Of a DNA stretch of 36,615 bases, positions 14,634 to 23,615 are shown piece by piece. This stretch comes from Candidatus Aminicenantota bacterium (GTDB lineage Bacteria; Acidobacteriota; Aminicenantia; Aminicenantales; Aminicenantaceae). The position numbers and the translations under genes were made by a program. The notes beneath the pieces are model-generated. The model worked only from the letters and a program-made list of their open reading frames with translations, was not told the origin of the DNA and ran no database searches. The DNA is taken from contig JAGGYH010000111.1 of assembly GCA_021162615.1 (NCBI GenBank), positions 1-36,615 on the forward strand, read 5' to 3'. Each line of letters starts with the position of its first letter. Position 1 is the stretch's first letter.

Positions 14634-17600
14634 TCAATTACCAGGCTTTGTTTTTTTCAGTTTTATGGTTATTTTCAGTCCTGCAGGTGTGTTCGGGGAG
14701 GCCTTGATGTTTCCACCATGGTCTTCAAGTATTTTTTTAGCAATAGGAAGCCCTAATCCTGTGCCTCCTTCCTTGGTTGAAAAATAGGGCTCAAAGATCG
14801 CATCCAGCATATTTTTTTTGATGCCCTGTCCGGTGTCGCTTATTTCAAGATGGATTTCATTGTTCTTGGAAGAAGCTTTGATCTCGATTACTCCCTTGCC
14901 TTTGATGGATTCAATGGCATTGGTAAGGATGTTTCTGAAAACTGTTTTTATTTTTGCTTTGTCTCCGAAGAAAAACAGGTCCTGTTTTTGGTATGTTTCT
15001 TTAAATGTGATTCTTTTCGATAAAATGTTTTTATAGGGTTCTATGGTCTCTTTTATTGTTTCTTTCAGATCTAAGATTTCCTTTTGCAGAGAGGCTTTTT
15101 TTGCTGTTTCTAAGAAATCCTGGGCTATTTTTCTCAGATTATCCACTTCTGTGACTATGTATGATGTTGATTCTTTCAGTACTTTTTCAAAATCCTCTTT
15201 ATTGTCTTCATACACTGTCAGGAGGTGTTCGGCGGACAGCTGTATCGGAGTCAGCGGATTTTTTATTTCATGAGCCACTTTTCTGGCCATTTCAGCCCAT
15301 GCTATTTTTTTACTGATGTCTGCAAGTTCCTGCTGGTGTTTTCTAAGACTTTTGACCATTGTATTGAAGCCGTTGATCAAATTTTTCATCTCGTCTTTCT
15401 TCTTGTAATCAATGGACACTTTAAGGTTTCCTAAACTGACTTCTCTGGTTCCTGAGAGGAGTCTTTTGATGGGATTGAGGATCATATCTCCTATTCCTTT
15501 GGCAACAACGAGGACAGCAGATATGAAGAAAAATGAAATAAACACAAGGAATTCGAACAGTTCATAAGAAAATGCTGATATTTCTTCCTGTTCAAGGGGA
15601 AATGGGAGAGAAATCAAAAAGAAAGAGTCCTGATATTCATAAGGAATAGTCAGAGTATGAAAAGAATATTCTCCAATTTTTTGGATCTGAGTGTAGAACG
15701 GATTGTTCTCGTATCGGGCCTTATAATATATATTGCCGTCAATAAGTTCAGGAAGGATACCGTAGTCAAAAAATTCTCTATGGCTTGAAGAAACCAGTTT
15801 CCCGTTTGCATAAAGGTTTACGTCATTTGATATGGTCGAGCTGATCCACATGACCATTTCATCCGGAGGAATGGTCACGCTCAGCTCTTCTTCCTGCTGA
15901 AAAAAAATAAAATCCTCCATGACACTGTTGGCGAATTTTGCCTGAACTTCTGCCTCTTCGGTTATCTTCTGTGTGAAAATCTGTGAAAAGAAATTCCTGG
16001 TCAAAAGAGAGAACAGAAGAAGAGGGAGAAGAGACACAGCGATAAATGATATATAGACCCGGTTAGAGAAAGACCAAAAAGGATTTTTAAGCTTTTTTTT
16101 GTGAGTGACAGAAAAATAGGCGAGGGAAGCGATTGACAAAAAGAGAAGATAGAAAAAAAATATAACCAAAAATTCGACTGAGTGGGTCACAAAAGATTTC
16201 TTAGGCGTGAAAAGTGAATAAATAGAGTCTCCCTCAACAAAATAGATGCTTTTGTATTTTTTTCCTTTATCTGAAAAAACAGCCCAAACAGGTTGATCTG
16301 AGGAGTGGATCTCATCCAGGTATTCTGAGGGGATACCTTTAGAAATATTATTCGGATTGAATACTGGTTTGCCTTGAGCATTGAAAACAGCAAAACCCAG
16401 GTTGATATGTTTTAGAGAAGGAATGGATGTGGCTCTTGTGAGCTCGAAATAAGGATTTGCAGAATGAAGAAAAGGAAGCATCTCGTGTCCGACAGAGAGT
16501 GAAAGGATGGTCCTTCCTACAATCTGATCGTTTTCCATCCAGTCTTTATAGCCGGTAAGAAACCGCTTCTCCTCTCCTAAAAACAGAACACTCTGGTTTA
16601 TGATGGTCCAGTTCTTGCTAAAAGGAAGGTTGACTCCATTTTGCAGATTCGGGACATTTAGGGAGAATCTGGATTTGATGTTTCCATTTGGGCTGAGCAT
16701 CTCTAAACTTGAGTACCCGTTGAATTTTGAGATGAGAGTCCTTTCCCAGAGAGAGGCAGCCATTTCCGGAGGATTATAGTGATGGAAAAAAGACAGTATC
16801 TGGTTTTGATTTTCATTTATTTCCTGTATTGATTCTTGAATGAGGAATACGGCCCAGTCCTCCTGTGTTGTGACAGTGTATCTTAGAGAGTTTTCTAGAA
16901 TAGCTTTCTTTTTATCTACGCTTATGAAATGAAGAGAGGAGTAGATAAAAAGAACTGATATCACAAAGAATGAAAACAGAAACTCTTTTCTTTTTTTGAG
17001 ACCGGGGGAAAAAACCAGAGCAAAAAGGAGAAACAGGACAGCTGCTTGAAGGCCAAAGACAAGAGCGGGATTTTTCCCTTGATAAATAATAACATAAGCG
17101 CACATTGTGACAAGCAGTGCTGTAAAAGGGATAAGCTTGTTTGGAGAAAGGAAACAGGCCGTCTTCACAGCTATGTAACTCAAGACAAAGAAACTGAAGA
17201 TAAAGAGAATGATGCTTATATGGAGAAGAATAAAGCTGGGTTGTATAGAGAGACTCAACAGTGCCTGCTTTGTGTTGAAGGCCAGCCTGTAAATCAGTTG
17301 ATGTAAAAGAAAGATAAGAAATACGGATAATACAGAGGATAAAAAGCTCAAGATAATGCTTAATGGAGTCGATATCTTTTGGTTCCGATTTTTGATGGAT
17401 TTTTTGAACAAAGACAGCAGAAAGACAAGTAGGGATGCAAGGAAAAGAGAGGTTAAAAATATATCTGCAGGTGATTTTGTGAGGTTATCCACGGAGATAA
17501 AACTCGCTGAGTCCGGGGAAAAAATCGTCAGGGATTGAACGGGTTCAAGATTGCTTATGGGAAGAAAAATCAGGCGGATAGCGATCATGATCATGATGAC

Positions 17601-18533
17601 AGTAATTTTCTGGATCGGATTGAATTTTTTGGAAAGCCGGGAACGTCTTATTATGTATATCAGAAGAAAAATTAGAGACAGAATTGAGAGAAGATAAAAT
17701 CCCAGCCATATGTTCTGTTTTTGGCTGGAGATGATTGAGGTCAGGGGAGGCGAACTGAGAGTAACCGTGGCCATTATTTGACCTTGTTCGTTTCTCAGGG
17801 GGAAAAATATGGTTTGTATCTCATTTTGGAGTCTCGGCTGTCCTATGTACTCATCATTGTATTTATTGAAGATTCTTTCAAAACCGGATATATCATCCCT
17901 GAAATCCCAGTAATCGATTTTGCAGTCCGCCATTAAACGGTTTTTAAGAAAATGATGTTCCTGCAGATACTGGGCTTTAAACTGGGGTAAAAACGCCAGC
18001 AAATAATAAAAGACGACAGAATTCCCTTTATTGTCCTTATTAACAGAGACCACATATACGGATGCTTTGTTTTTTATTAAGAATGTTTGTTTTTCCTGAA
18101 AGGATTCATTTTTATCTGAAAAAAGAATTTGCTGGATGTTTATGACTTTACCATCCCATGTTTTAAGCTGTTTTGATGCATCATAATAAGCTATTCCCTC
18201 TTTGCTTTTGTTTATTTGAAATTTTTCAAAAAAAGTGAAGATTTTTTCTTCTTCGTCCGGCAGAGCTGTGCTCTCCAGGATATCATGTTTGCTGAGAACT
18301 TGATTGATAATGGAAGAAAATTCCGTTTTTATGGCATGAGATTTGTTTCGCAGCCGGTCAAAGCTTTTTTCATTATAGTCCGAAGAGATCAATATCGGAT
18401 AAGCCAGCCATAGGAGGAAGAGAACAGCACAAAGGGCTGTTGATGTGAGAAAGCTGATAAGCAGAACTCTGTTTTTTTGTTTGTCTTTACTTTTGTTCAA
18501 ATCCTTGCTGCTTTTATTTCTATGATTTTCCAT
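14634..18533 (-). CDS. Very large multi-membrane sensor histidine kinase (NtrY-type core)
   Basis: Membrane kinase of 1299 residues, far longer than a usual sensor kinase. About 12 membrane helices are predicted by eye: 22-46, a cluster of eight from 275 to 534, a pair at 786-808 and 825-845, and one at 992-1012. Between them lie three probable extracytoplasmic regions (47-274, 535-785, 846-991). Then come a HAMP domain (about 1012-1065), HisKA with His1088 in AHEIKNPLTPIQLS (the NtrY-like H-box), and the ATPase domain with Asn1205 (NILTNAIES), DTGQGI, FEPYFSTKEGGTGLGL. No response regulator is nearby, so its partner is encoded elsewhere. The start overlaps the upstream gene by 37 bases, implying coupled translation. 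Confidence 0.92.
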   Translation of the reverse strand: MENHRNKSSKDLNKSKDKQKNRVLLISFLTSTALCAVLFLLWLAYPILISSDYNEKSFDRLRNKSHAIKTEFSSIINQVLSKHDILESTALPDEEEKIFTFFEKFQINKSKEGIAYYDASKQLKTWDGKVINIQQILFSDKNESFQEKQTFLIKNKASVYVVSVNKDNKGNSVVFYYLLAFLPQFKAQYLQEHHFLKNRLMADCKIDYWDFRDDISGFERIFNKYNDEYIGQPRLQNEIQTIFFPLRNEQGQIMATVTLSSPPLTSIISSQKQNIWLGFYLLSILSLIFLLIYIIRRSRLSKKFNPIQKITVIMIMIAIRLIFLPISNLEPVQSLTIFSPDSASFISVDNLTKSPADIFLTSLFLASLLVFLLSLFKKSIKNRNQKISTPLSIILSFLSSVLSVFLIFLLHQLIYRLAFNTKQALLSLSIQPSFILLHISIILFIFSFFVLSYIAVKTACFLSPNKLIPFTALLVTMCAYVIIYQGKNPALVFGLQAAVLFLLFALVFSPGLKKRKEFLFSFFVISVLFIYSSLHFISVDKKKAILENSLRYTVTTQEDWAVFLIQESIQEINENQNQILSFFHHYNPPEMAASLWERTLISKFNGYSSLEMLSPNGNIKSRFSLNVPNLQNGVNLPFSKNWTIINQSVLFLGEEKRFLTGYKDWMENDQIVGRTILSLSVGHEMLPFLHSANPYFELTRATSIPSLKHINLGFAVFNAQGKPVFNPNNISKGIPSEYLDEIHSSDQPVWAVFSDKGKKYKSIYFVEGDSIYSLFTPKKSFVTHSVEFLVIFFFYLLFLSIASLAYFSVTHKKKLKNPFWSFSNRVYISFIAVSLLPLLLFSLLTRNFFSQIFTQKITEEAEVQAKFANSVMEDFIFFQQEEELSVTIPPDEMVMWISSTISNDVNLYANGKLVSSSHREFFDYGILPELIDGNIYYKARYENNPFYTQIQKIGEYSFHTLTIPYEYQDSFFLISLPFPLEQEEISAFSYELFEFLVFISFFFISAVLVVAKGIGDMILNPIKRLLSGTREVSLGNLKVSIDYKKKDEMKNLINGFNTMVKSLRKHQQELADISKKIAWAEMARKVAHEIKNPLTPIQLSAEHLLTVYEDNKEDFEKVLKESTSYIVTEVDNLRKIAQDFLETAKKASLQKEILDLKETIKETIEPYKNILSKRITFKETYQKQDLFFFGDKAKIKTVFRNILTNAIESIKGKGVIEIKASSKNNEIHLEISDTGQGIKKNMLDAIFEPYFSTKEGGTGLGLPIAKKILEDHGGNIKASPNTPAGLKITIKLKKTKPGN

Positions 18534-18937
18534 TTTTCAGGCTTTTTTTTGCCGGTTTTTTCTGATTTTTTCAATAGGAAAAAGACATGATAAACATACT
18601 GGTTGTTGTTGTTTTTATCCTTAAAAGACCACCTTGATTTAAAAATAGTATTGTCGTTCTGCAGCTCTCTTTCTTCTGACAGCGAATAGAATTCAAAGGT
18701 CGGATAGTTTGAAAAAATCTTCTGGAAAAGAAAATAAGCCTGCTGGTCAGTGAGTTGGTCGGAAAAAGAGATCGGTTCTGGAAAGGAGAGGTTGATATGG
18801 TTCCCCGAGGGGAAAAGAAGATAGAGCTGAGAGGCATTGTTTTGAAGGAAGGCTCTTTCAATTTTTTTAAAGACTGTGTTTGATTGAGGAGTCAAAAGAG
18901 AAAATATGAGGGTCAATATGATTGTTAACTGACTCAT
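18497..18937 (-). CDS. Small exported NTF2-like (DUF4783-like) protein
   Basis: 146 residues with a hydrophobic export signal (MSQLTIILTLIFSLLTP) and a soluble alpha/beta domain. The pattern FKKIERAFLQNNASQLYLLF, then LSFPEP, DQQAYFLFQKIFSNYP, FEFYSL and VYHVFFLLKK resembles DUF4783 of the NTF2-like superfamily. The assignment is by eye and tentative. The gene overlaps the start of the giant kinase by 37 bases, so the two are made together. A secreted partner for the extracytoplasmic sensor regions is a reasonable inference. No strong ribosome-binding site precedes the ATG. Confidence 0.7.
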   Translation of the reverse strand: MSQLTIILTLIFSLLTPQSNTVFKKIERAFLQNNASQLYLLFPSGNHINLSFPEPISFSDQLTDQQAYFLFQKIFSNYPTFEFYSLSEERELQNDNTIFKSRWSFKDKNNNNQYVYHVFFLLKKSEKTGKKKPEKWKIIEIKAARI

Positions 18938-19084
18938 AAAAGTATATTAACATAATATGTTTTCTGTAGGAAGGCTCTCTTTACGTGTCTTGTTTTTTCG
19001 GGCATGTTCCCTTTCTTAACATCGGGGGGCAAAAAGGTTAGAATAATAACAGGCGGACCGAGTCATAAAGGTAAAGAAGATACC

Positions 19085-19522
19085 ATGGCTGAAAAACTTT
19101 CTTTTGGTGTTAATAAGTCAAAGGAAAGAGCTCTGCGCAGAAGGATGAAAAGGCTGAAGATTTATGAAAAGGACCTGGTAGAGAATTTTATTCGTTCAAG
19201 CGGGAAAGGAGGGCAGCGGACGAATAAAGTGGCCACCTGTGTTTATTTAAAACACATTCCCACGGGGCTTGAAGTCAAGTGTCAAAAGGAAAGACAGCAG
19301 TCCATAAACAGATTTCTGGCGAGAAGGCTTATTGCTGATAAGATCGAATCCATGATTCTGGGAAAGAAGAGCAGGGAGCAGCAGAGGATTGAAAAGCTGC
19401 GGCGTCAAAAAAGAAAGCGATCCAAGAGAGCTAAAGAAAAAATGCTGGAGGAAAAAAAGAAGCAGTCCGAAAAAAAGAAAATGCGCAGCTATAAGCCGGA
19501 ACCTGAGGATTTTGAAAAATAG
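19085..19522 (+). CDS. GGQ-domain release-factor-like protein (ribosome rescue type)
   Basis: 145 residues from ATG 19085, preceded by AAGAAG; an upstream in-frame reading from 19004 is less likely. It contains the class-I release-factor catalytic domain with GKGGQRTNK (the GGQ that hydrolyses peptidyl-tRNA) after the helix MKRLKIYEKDLVENFIRSSG, then VYLKHIPTGLEVKCQKERQQ. It lacks stop-codon recognition domains. The C-terminal third is an extremely Lys/Arg-rich helix, as in ArfB and the mitochondrial C12orf65 relatives, where it reaches into the mRNA channel. The likely role is release of stalled ribosomes. Confidence 0.85.
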   Translation: MAEKLSFGVNKSKERALRRRMKRLKIYEKDLVENFIRSSGKGGQRTNKVATCVYLKHIPTGLEVKCQKERQQSINRFLARRLIADKIESMILGKKSREQQRIEKLRRQKRKRSKRAKEKMLEEKKKQSEKKKMRSYKPEPEDFEK

Positions 19523-19546
19523 ATAGTATGAGTCAATTCACTCAAA

Positions 19547-20227
19547 TCAATTGATATATTTTTCAACAGCTGATTTCCAAACAAGGTAGCCTGCTCCTGT
19601 CAAATGCAGGCCGTCGTTTGTATAATCCGGATTGAGTTTTTGGTCTTTTGTCACAAAAAGGGAATATAAATCTACGTATGTGATGTCATTTGCGTTAGAG
19701 AAATTCTTTAAGGCCCTGTTTATTCTGATTATCTGTTCTGTTTTATTGACGTGATTTTCAAAAATTGTATAGTCCTTATTGACTGGAAGCAGACTTTGAA
19801 GATAGATTTCTGTATCCGGTGTTTTTTTATGGATGATTTTCACAATCTGTTCGATGTTGTACACCACTTCTCTTTCAATTTTTCCATCTGCAAGGTCATT
19901 TATCCCTATCATCAAAAAGATCTTTAATGGTTTTGATTCTACGACTTCGTCCAGTCTGTGAAGAACTCCGGATGTGAGATCCCCGCTGATTCCTCTGTTA
20001 ATAACTCTTTTATCTTGAAACATCTCACCCCAGTTGCATCCGTCTGTTATACTGTCTCCTAAAAAAATGATCTCATTTTCTGAATTAGGAAGCATCTTAA
20101 ATAAAGAAACACGTTGATGCCAGTAAGGGTAAAATATGTTTTCTTCTTCATATGGTTCCTGGCATGAAAGGCTTACGAAAACCATAAGGGCCGCAGCCAG
20201 TATAATTGATTGTTTTTGGTACCGCAT
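19547..20227 (-). CDS. SGNH/GDSL-type esterase lipoprotein
   Basis: 226 residues from ATG 20227; GGAGG 7 bases upstream decides this start, since an in-frame TTG at 20239 overlaps that site. The N-terminus is a lipoprotein signal ending VSLSC. The SGNH hydrolase blocks are clear: GDSITDG (catalytic Ser), NRGISGD (Gly), IGINDLADG (Asn) and DGLHLTGAGY (Asp and His). Such enzymes remove acyl groups from sugars, lipids or glycans; the substrate cannot be named. It is the last gene of the long minus-strand operon, 46 bases after the amidohydrolase. TGAGT/ACTCA just beyond its stop is too short to call a terminator. Confidence 0.85.
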   Translation of the reverse strand: MRYQKQSIILAAALMVFVSLSCQEPYEEENIFYPYWHQRVSLFKMLPNSENEIIFLGDSITDGCNWGEMFQDKRVINRGISGDLTSGVLHRLDEVVESKPLKIFLMIGINDLADGKIEREVVYNIEQIVKIIHKKTPDTEIYLQSLLPVNKDYTIFENHVNKTEQIIRINRALKNFSNANDITYVDLYSLFVTKDQKLNPDYTNDGLHLTGAGYLVWKSAVEKYIN

Positions 20228-20273
20228 ACTCTCCTCCAAGGAAATGTTATTTGAATTCAGCTAAACGCCGGGC

Positions 20274-21500
20274 CTAGGCAGAGAGAGCTAACAAAACTCT
20301 TAACAGCACGTTCGCCGCCTTTTCCAGGTCTTCCCATTTGATTCCTTCCTGCGGTGAGTGGCTTATTCCATCTTCACATGGAATGAATATCATCCCGGTA
20401 TCAGAAACAGAATTTAAGATCTGCGCATCATGTCCTGCCCCGCTGTTAAGAGTCATGTAGGAATAATCCAGTTCCTTGCAAAATTTTATCATAAGTTCTT
20501 TGAGACGGGCTGAGGTTTTGACCGGTTCAGTTTTATCAATGACTTTATAGTCAAAATAAAGTCCCCGTGAAAGAGATATGTCTTTCGCAAATCCCAGCAC
20601 TCTTTTTTCTATCTCTTTAAGTGTCTGGCTGGATTGGCTTCTAAAGTCAAGAGAAAATTCGACCCTGTCTGGGATGATACTGAATGAGCCGGGATGGATA
20701 TGAGCATTTCCTATTGTGAGCATACTTCCATAGTGTTCTTTGGCTACATATTGGGTTCCTTTAAGCGCAAAGTCAGCCAGGCCTAAAAACGCATCATGAC
20801 GGAGTTCAAAAGGAGTAGTGCCCGCATGACCGGCTTGTCCCTGAAAAAGGCAGGTCCATAAGTTTTTCCCCGCAATATTTTCAACGACGCCTATGAATTT
20901 ATCTTCTGTTTCAAGTAAAGGGCCCTGCTCAATGTGTATTTCTATAAAAGCTTCGATTTGAGGCCTTTGCTCACTTGCTTTCATGATTGAATCTATGCTG
21001 AACTCTGTGTTTTCCAGGATAGTTTTTAAGGGAGGGCCGAATTGAGTCTTTCCTTTTTCCAGAATTTCTCTCTCAATCAATCCGGTGAAGGCTCTTGAGC
21101 CTAAAAAATCTCCGGCCAGATTGCCTTCTTCATCAGTAAAGGAAACCATTGATAAGGGTTTGGTGTGATTTATTTTTTCTTCCTTAATTCTCTGAAGGCA
21201 TTCAAGGGCTGAAAGCACACCAACCGTGCCGTCGAACATACCTCCGTTTATGACTGTGTCGATATGGGAGCCTGTCATGACTGTTTTGCCTTTTCCTTCT
21301 AAAGTACCGAAAATATTCCCGGCCCCGTCCTGGCTTGCACAAAGACCGGCGCAGGAAATTTTATCTTTGAGCCATTCCCGTGCTTCCAGGTCAGCCTTGC
21401 TGAATGAAGGGCGGCTTATCCCTCCGCTAGGGTCTTTCCCTATTTTGGAAAGTTCCATCAAGTTGTTTTTCAGGCGTTCAAGGTTTATTTTCACATCCAT
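20274..21500 (-). CDS. M20-family Zn amidohydrolase (N-carbamoyl amino acid/allantoate type)
   Basis: 408 residues, typical of the hydantoinase/carbamoylase branch that hydrolyses N-carbamoyl-L-amino acids, ureidoglycolate or allantoate. Zinc-binding and catalytic blocks: TGSHIDTVINGGMFDGTVGV, FTDEEGNLAGDFLGSRAFTG, EIHIEQGPLLE, QAGHAGTTPFELRHDA and SGAGHDAQ. The lid/dimerisation domain is inserted around 210-320. GAGGAG lies about 6 bases before the ATG. It follows pdxJ by 31 bases in the same operon. No hydantoinase or purine genes adjoin, so substrate preference is open. Confidence 0.88.
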   Translation of the reverse strand: MDVKINLERLKNNLMELSKIGKDPSGGISRPSFSKADLEAREWLKDKISCAGLCASQDGAGNIFGTLEGKGKTVMTGSHIDTVINGGMFDGTVGVLSALECLQRIKEEKINHTKPLSMVSFTDEEGNLAGDFLGSRAFTGLIEREILEKGKTQFGPPLKTILENTEFSIDSIMKASEQRPQIEAFIEIHIEQGPLLETEDKFIGVVENIAGKNLWTCLFQGQAGHAGTTPFELRHDAFLGLADFALKGTQYVAKEHYGSMLTIGNAHIHPGSFSIIPDRVEFSLDFRSQSSQTLKEIEKRVLGFAKDISLSRGLYFDYKVIDKTEPVKTSARLKELMIKFCKELDYSYMTLNSGAGHDAQILNSVSDTGMIFIPCEDGISHSPQEGIKWEDLEKAANVLLRVLLALSA

Positions 21501-21531
21501 GGGATGACTCCTCTATTTATGTTGATTTTTA

Positions 21532-22242
21532 TCATTCCAGAAGATGAAGCATATCCTTGACTGCTTTTTCAATGCCCACAATCGAGCTTCTTGCGATGAT
21601 AGCAAATCCAATGCTGAATTCTTTGATCTCTTGGATTGCGGCTATGGGACGGATGTTCCAATAATCAAGACCGTGACCAGCATGCACTTCAAGACCCAGC
21701 TTATGTGCTGTTTTGGCTGCGTTTGCAATCTCCTTCTCCGCCTTGTTTCTTTCAGCACCCGCTTCAAGGTCAGCATACCTGCCGGTATTTATTTCAATCA
21801 AATCAACATTTAGTTCAGCGCATGTTTTAATCTGTTCCTCAGAAGGGTCAACAAAAATACTGACCTTGATTCGCTTCTGCTGGAGGCTGCGGATATGAGG
21901 GGCCATCCTTTCTTTGTTTTTGATGACATCCAGTCCGCCTTGAGTCGTGATCTCGTGCTCCTCTTCAGGCACCAGGGAGACAGTGTCAGGTATAATATCT
22001 AGAGCAATCTTTTTCATTTCTTCAGTGGCAGCCATTTCTATATTCAGCTTTGTCTTTATGCTCTGCCTTAAAAGGCGCAGGTCCCTCTCTCTGATATGCC
22101 TTCTGTCGCCTCGAATGTGACAGACAATACCCGAGGCGCCTGCCTGTTCAGCCAGAAGTGCGGCTAAAACAGGCTCTGGGACTTTACTTTTCCGTGCTTC
22201 TCTTAATGTTGCAAAATGGTCTATATTTACAGATAGTCTCAT
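21532..22242 (-). CDS. pdxJ: Pyridoxine 5'-phosphate synthase
   Basis: Condenses 1-deoxyxylulose 5-phosphate and 3-amino-2-oxopropyl phosphate in DXP-dependent vitamin B6 synthesis. TIM barrel, 236 residues, full length. Motifs: VNIDHFATLREAR, CHIRGDRRHI, LNIEMAATEEM, TVSLVPEEEHEITTQGG, SIFVDPSEEQI, EINTGRYAD, VHAGHGLDYWNI and IGFAIIARSSIVG. It starts 12 bases after glmM ends and is co-transcribed. The glmM-pdxJ linkage is seen in several phyla. Confidence 0.97.
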   Translation of the reverse strand: MRLSVNIDHFATLREARKSKVPEPVLAALLAEQAGASGIVCHIRGDRRHIRERDLRLLRQSIKTKLNIEMAATEEMKKIALDIIPDTVSLVPEEEHEITTQGGLDVIKNKERMAPHIRSLQQKRIKVSIFVDPSEEQIKTCAELNVDLIEINTGRYADLEAGAERNKAEKEIANAAKTAHKLGLEVHAGHGLDYWNIRPIAAIQEIKEFSIGFAIIARSSIVGIEKAVKDMLHLLE

Positions 22243-22254
22243 AAAAGGACTCCT

Positions 22255-23592
22255 TTAAGCTAATTCTTTGGAAATCGATTCCGCAATCATTTGGCCGAGC
22301 TTTTCTATTTGTTCCTTATTTTCTCCCTCTATCATCAATCTTGCTACAGGTTCTGTTCCCGAGTAACGGACATTGACCCGGCCTTTTTCCATAAGCTCAT
22401 GCTCGGCTTTTTGTATAGCTTTCATGATCTCCGGACAGTTTCCAAAGTCTTCCTTTCTTGATATTTTAACATTTTTTTGAATCTGTGGGTATTCATAGAG
22501 TCCTGAGTGCAGATCAGATAAAGGGCGGTCTTTAAGGATCATTGCCTGGATGACTTTCAGACTGGTGAGTATACCGTCTCCGGTAGGGCAGTCGTTGAGG
22601 ATTATGGTATGCCCTGATTGTTCTCCACCCAGATTGCTGTTTTGTTTGAGCATTTCCTCATAGACATATCTGTCGCCCACATCAGTCCGTATAAGCTGGA
22701 GCCCGATTTCCTTTAAGGTCTTTTCCAGACCCAGATTGCTCATGACCGTCCCTATTATCTTATTTGATTTCAGCAATCCCTTTTCCTTCATATGGTTGGA
22801 TAGGATAAAAAGAGTGTGGTCCCCGTTTAAGACCTTTCCTTTCTCATCTACGAATATAGCCCGGTCCGAATCTCCGTCGAAAGCGACTCCCAGGTCTGCT
22901 TTTGCTTCCAGTACTTTGGTTGCGAGCGTGTTCGGGAATAATGAACCGCAGTTTGAATTAATATTTTTTCCGTCCGGTCGGTGATTTATGGGCAGGGTGT
23001 TGAAACCCAGGTTAGAGAATAAGTCAGGCGCTATGTTAGAACTCGCTCCATTGGCGCAGTCAACAGCGACTTTTATTCCCTGAGAAAGGCTTTTATAGGG
23101 AAACTTGCTTTTGAGAAATTTCATGTATTCTGTTTTCAGCTCTTTACTGGGCAAGGGCACTGAACTGTCTGGGATTATTTTCCCTCCCGGTTTTGTGATA
23201 AGGCTTTCCAGTTTCCGTTCAAAAGAATCTTTTATTTTTATTCCCTCTGAGGAAAATATCTTGATACCATTGTATTCATAAGGATTATGAGAAGCGGAAA
23301 TGACAATGCCCGAAGAAAACGATCTTATTTTACTCAGCACAGCAATGGCGGAAGTGGGAATCACACCCGCACATACAGCTTTTCCTCTGGAGTCTCTTAT
23401 TCCCTGGAAAAGGGCTTTTTGAATCCATTCTCCTGATGAACGGGTATCGCGTCCGATCAAAATATAGGGGGAAAGGTTCTCCTGTTTCAGCAGATCTGTA
23501 AGATTTTTTCCTATTTGATAGACTGTGGAGTAATCAAGAGGATATTTTCCTGCTACAGCCCTTATCCCGTCAGTACCGAAAAGTCTGTTCAT
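22255..23592 (-). CDS. glmM: Phosphoglucosamine mutase
   Basis: Converts glucosamine-6-phosphate to glucosamine-1-phosphate for UDP-GlcNAc, hence peptidoglycan and LPS. 445 residues. Phosphoserine loop SASHNPYEYNG with Ser101; metal-binding DGDSDR at 239-244; substrate loop GGEQSGHTI; C-terminal phosphate-binding RYSGTEPVARLM. It starts 23 bases after cdaR ends. The cdaA-cdaR-glmM order matches that known in Firmicutes, where CdaA, CdaR and GlmM interact physically to tune c-di-AMP to cell-wall precursor supply. Confidence 0.97.
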   Translation of the reverse strand: MNRLFGTDGIRAVAGKYPLDYSTVYQIGKNLTDLLKQENLSPYILIGRDTRSSGEWIQKALFQGIRDSRGKAVCAGVIPTSAIAVLSKIRSFSSGIVISASHNPYEYNGIKIFSSEGIKIKDSFERKLESLITKPGGKIIPDSSVPLPSKELKTEYMKFLKSKFPYKSLSQGIKVAVDCANGASSNIAPDLFSNLGFNTLPINHRPDGKNINSNCGSLFPNTLATKVLEAKADLGVAFDGDSDRAIFVDEKGKVLNGDHTLFILSNHMKEKGLLKSNKIIGTVMSNLGLEKTLKEIGLQLIRTDVGDRYVYEEMLKQNSNLGGEQSGHTIILNDCPTGDGILTSLKVIQAMILKDRPLSDLHSGLYEYPQIQKNVKISRKEDFGNCPEIMKAIQKAEHELMEKGRVNVRYSGTEPVARLMIEGENKEQIEKLGQMIAESISKELA

Positions 23593-23615
23593 TTGGGTTT
23601 TTATTCGGATTACTT

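Noticed and set aside
14620-14640. Terminator between mce and the giant kinase
   Set aside because: Only 6 bases separate the stops and no stem with a T-run is visible.
18949-18961. Palindrome AACATA-A-TATGTT between the DUF4783-like and GGQ genes
   Set aside because: Short and purely AT-rich in an AT-rich promoter region; chance is likely.
20237-20239. TTG as the SGNH lipoprotein start
   Set aside because: It is part of the ribosome-binding region for ATG 20227, which also gives the better signal peptide.
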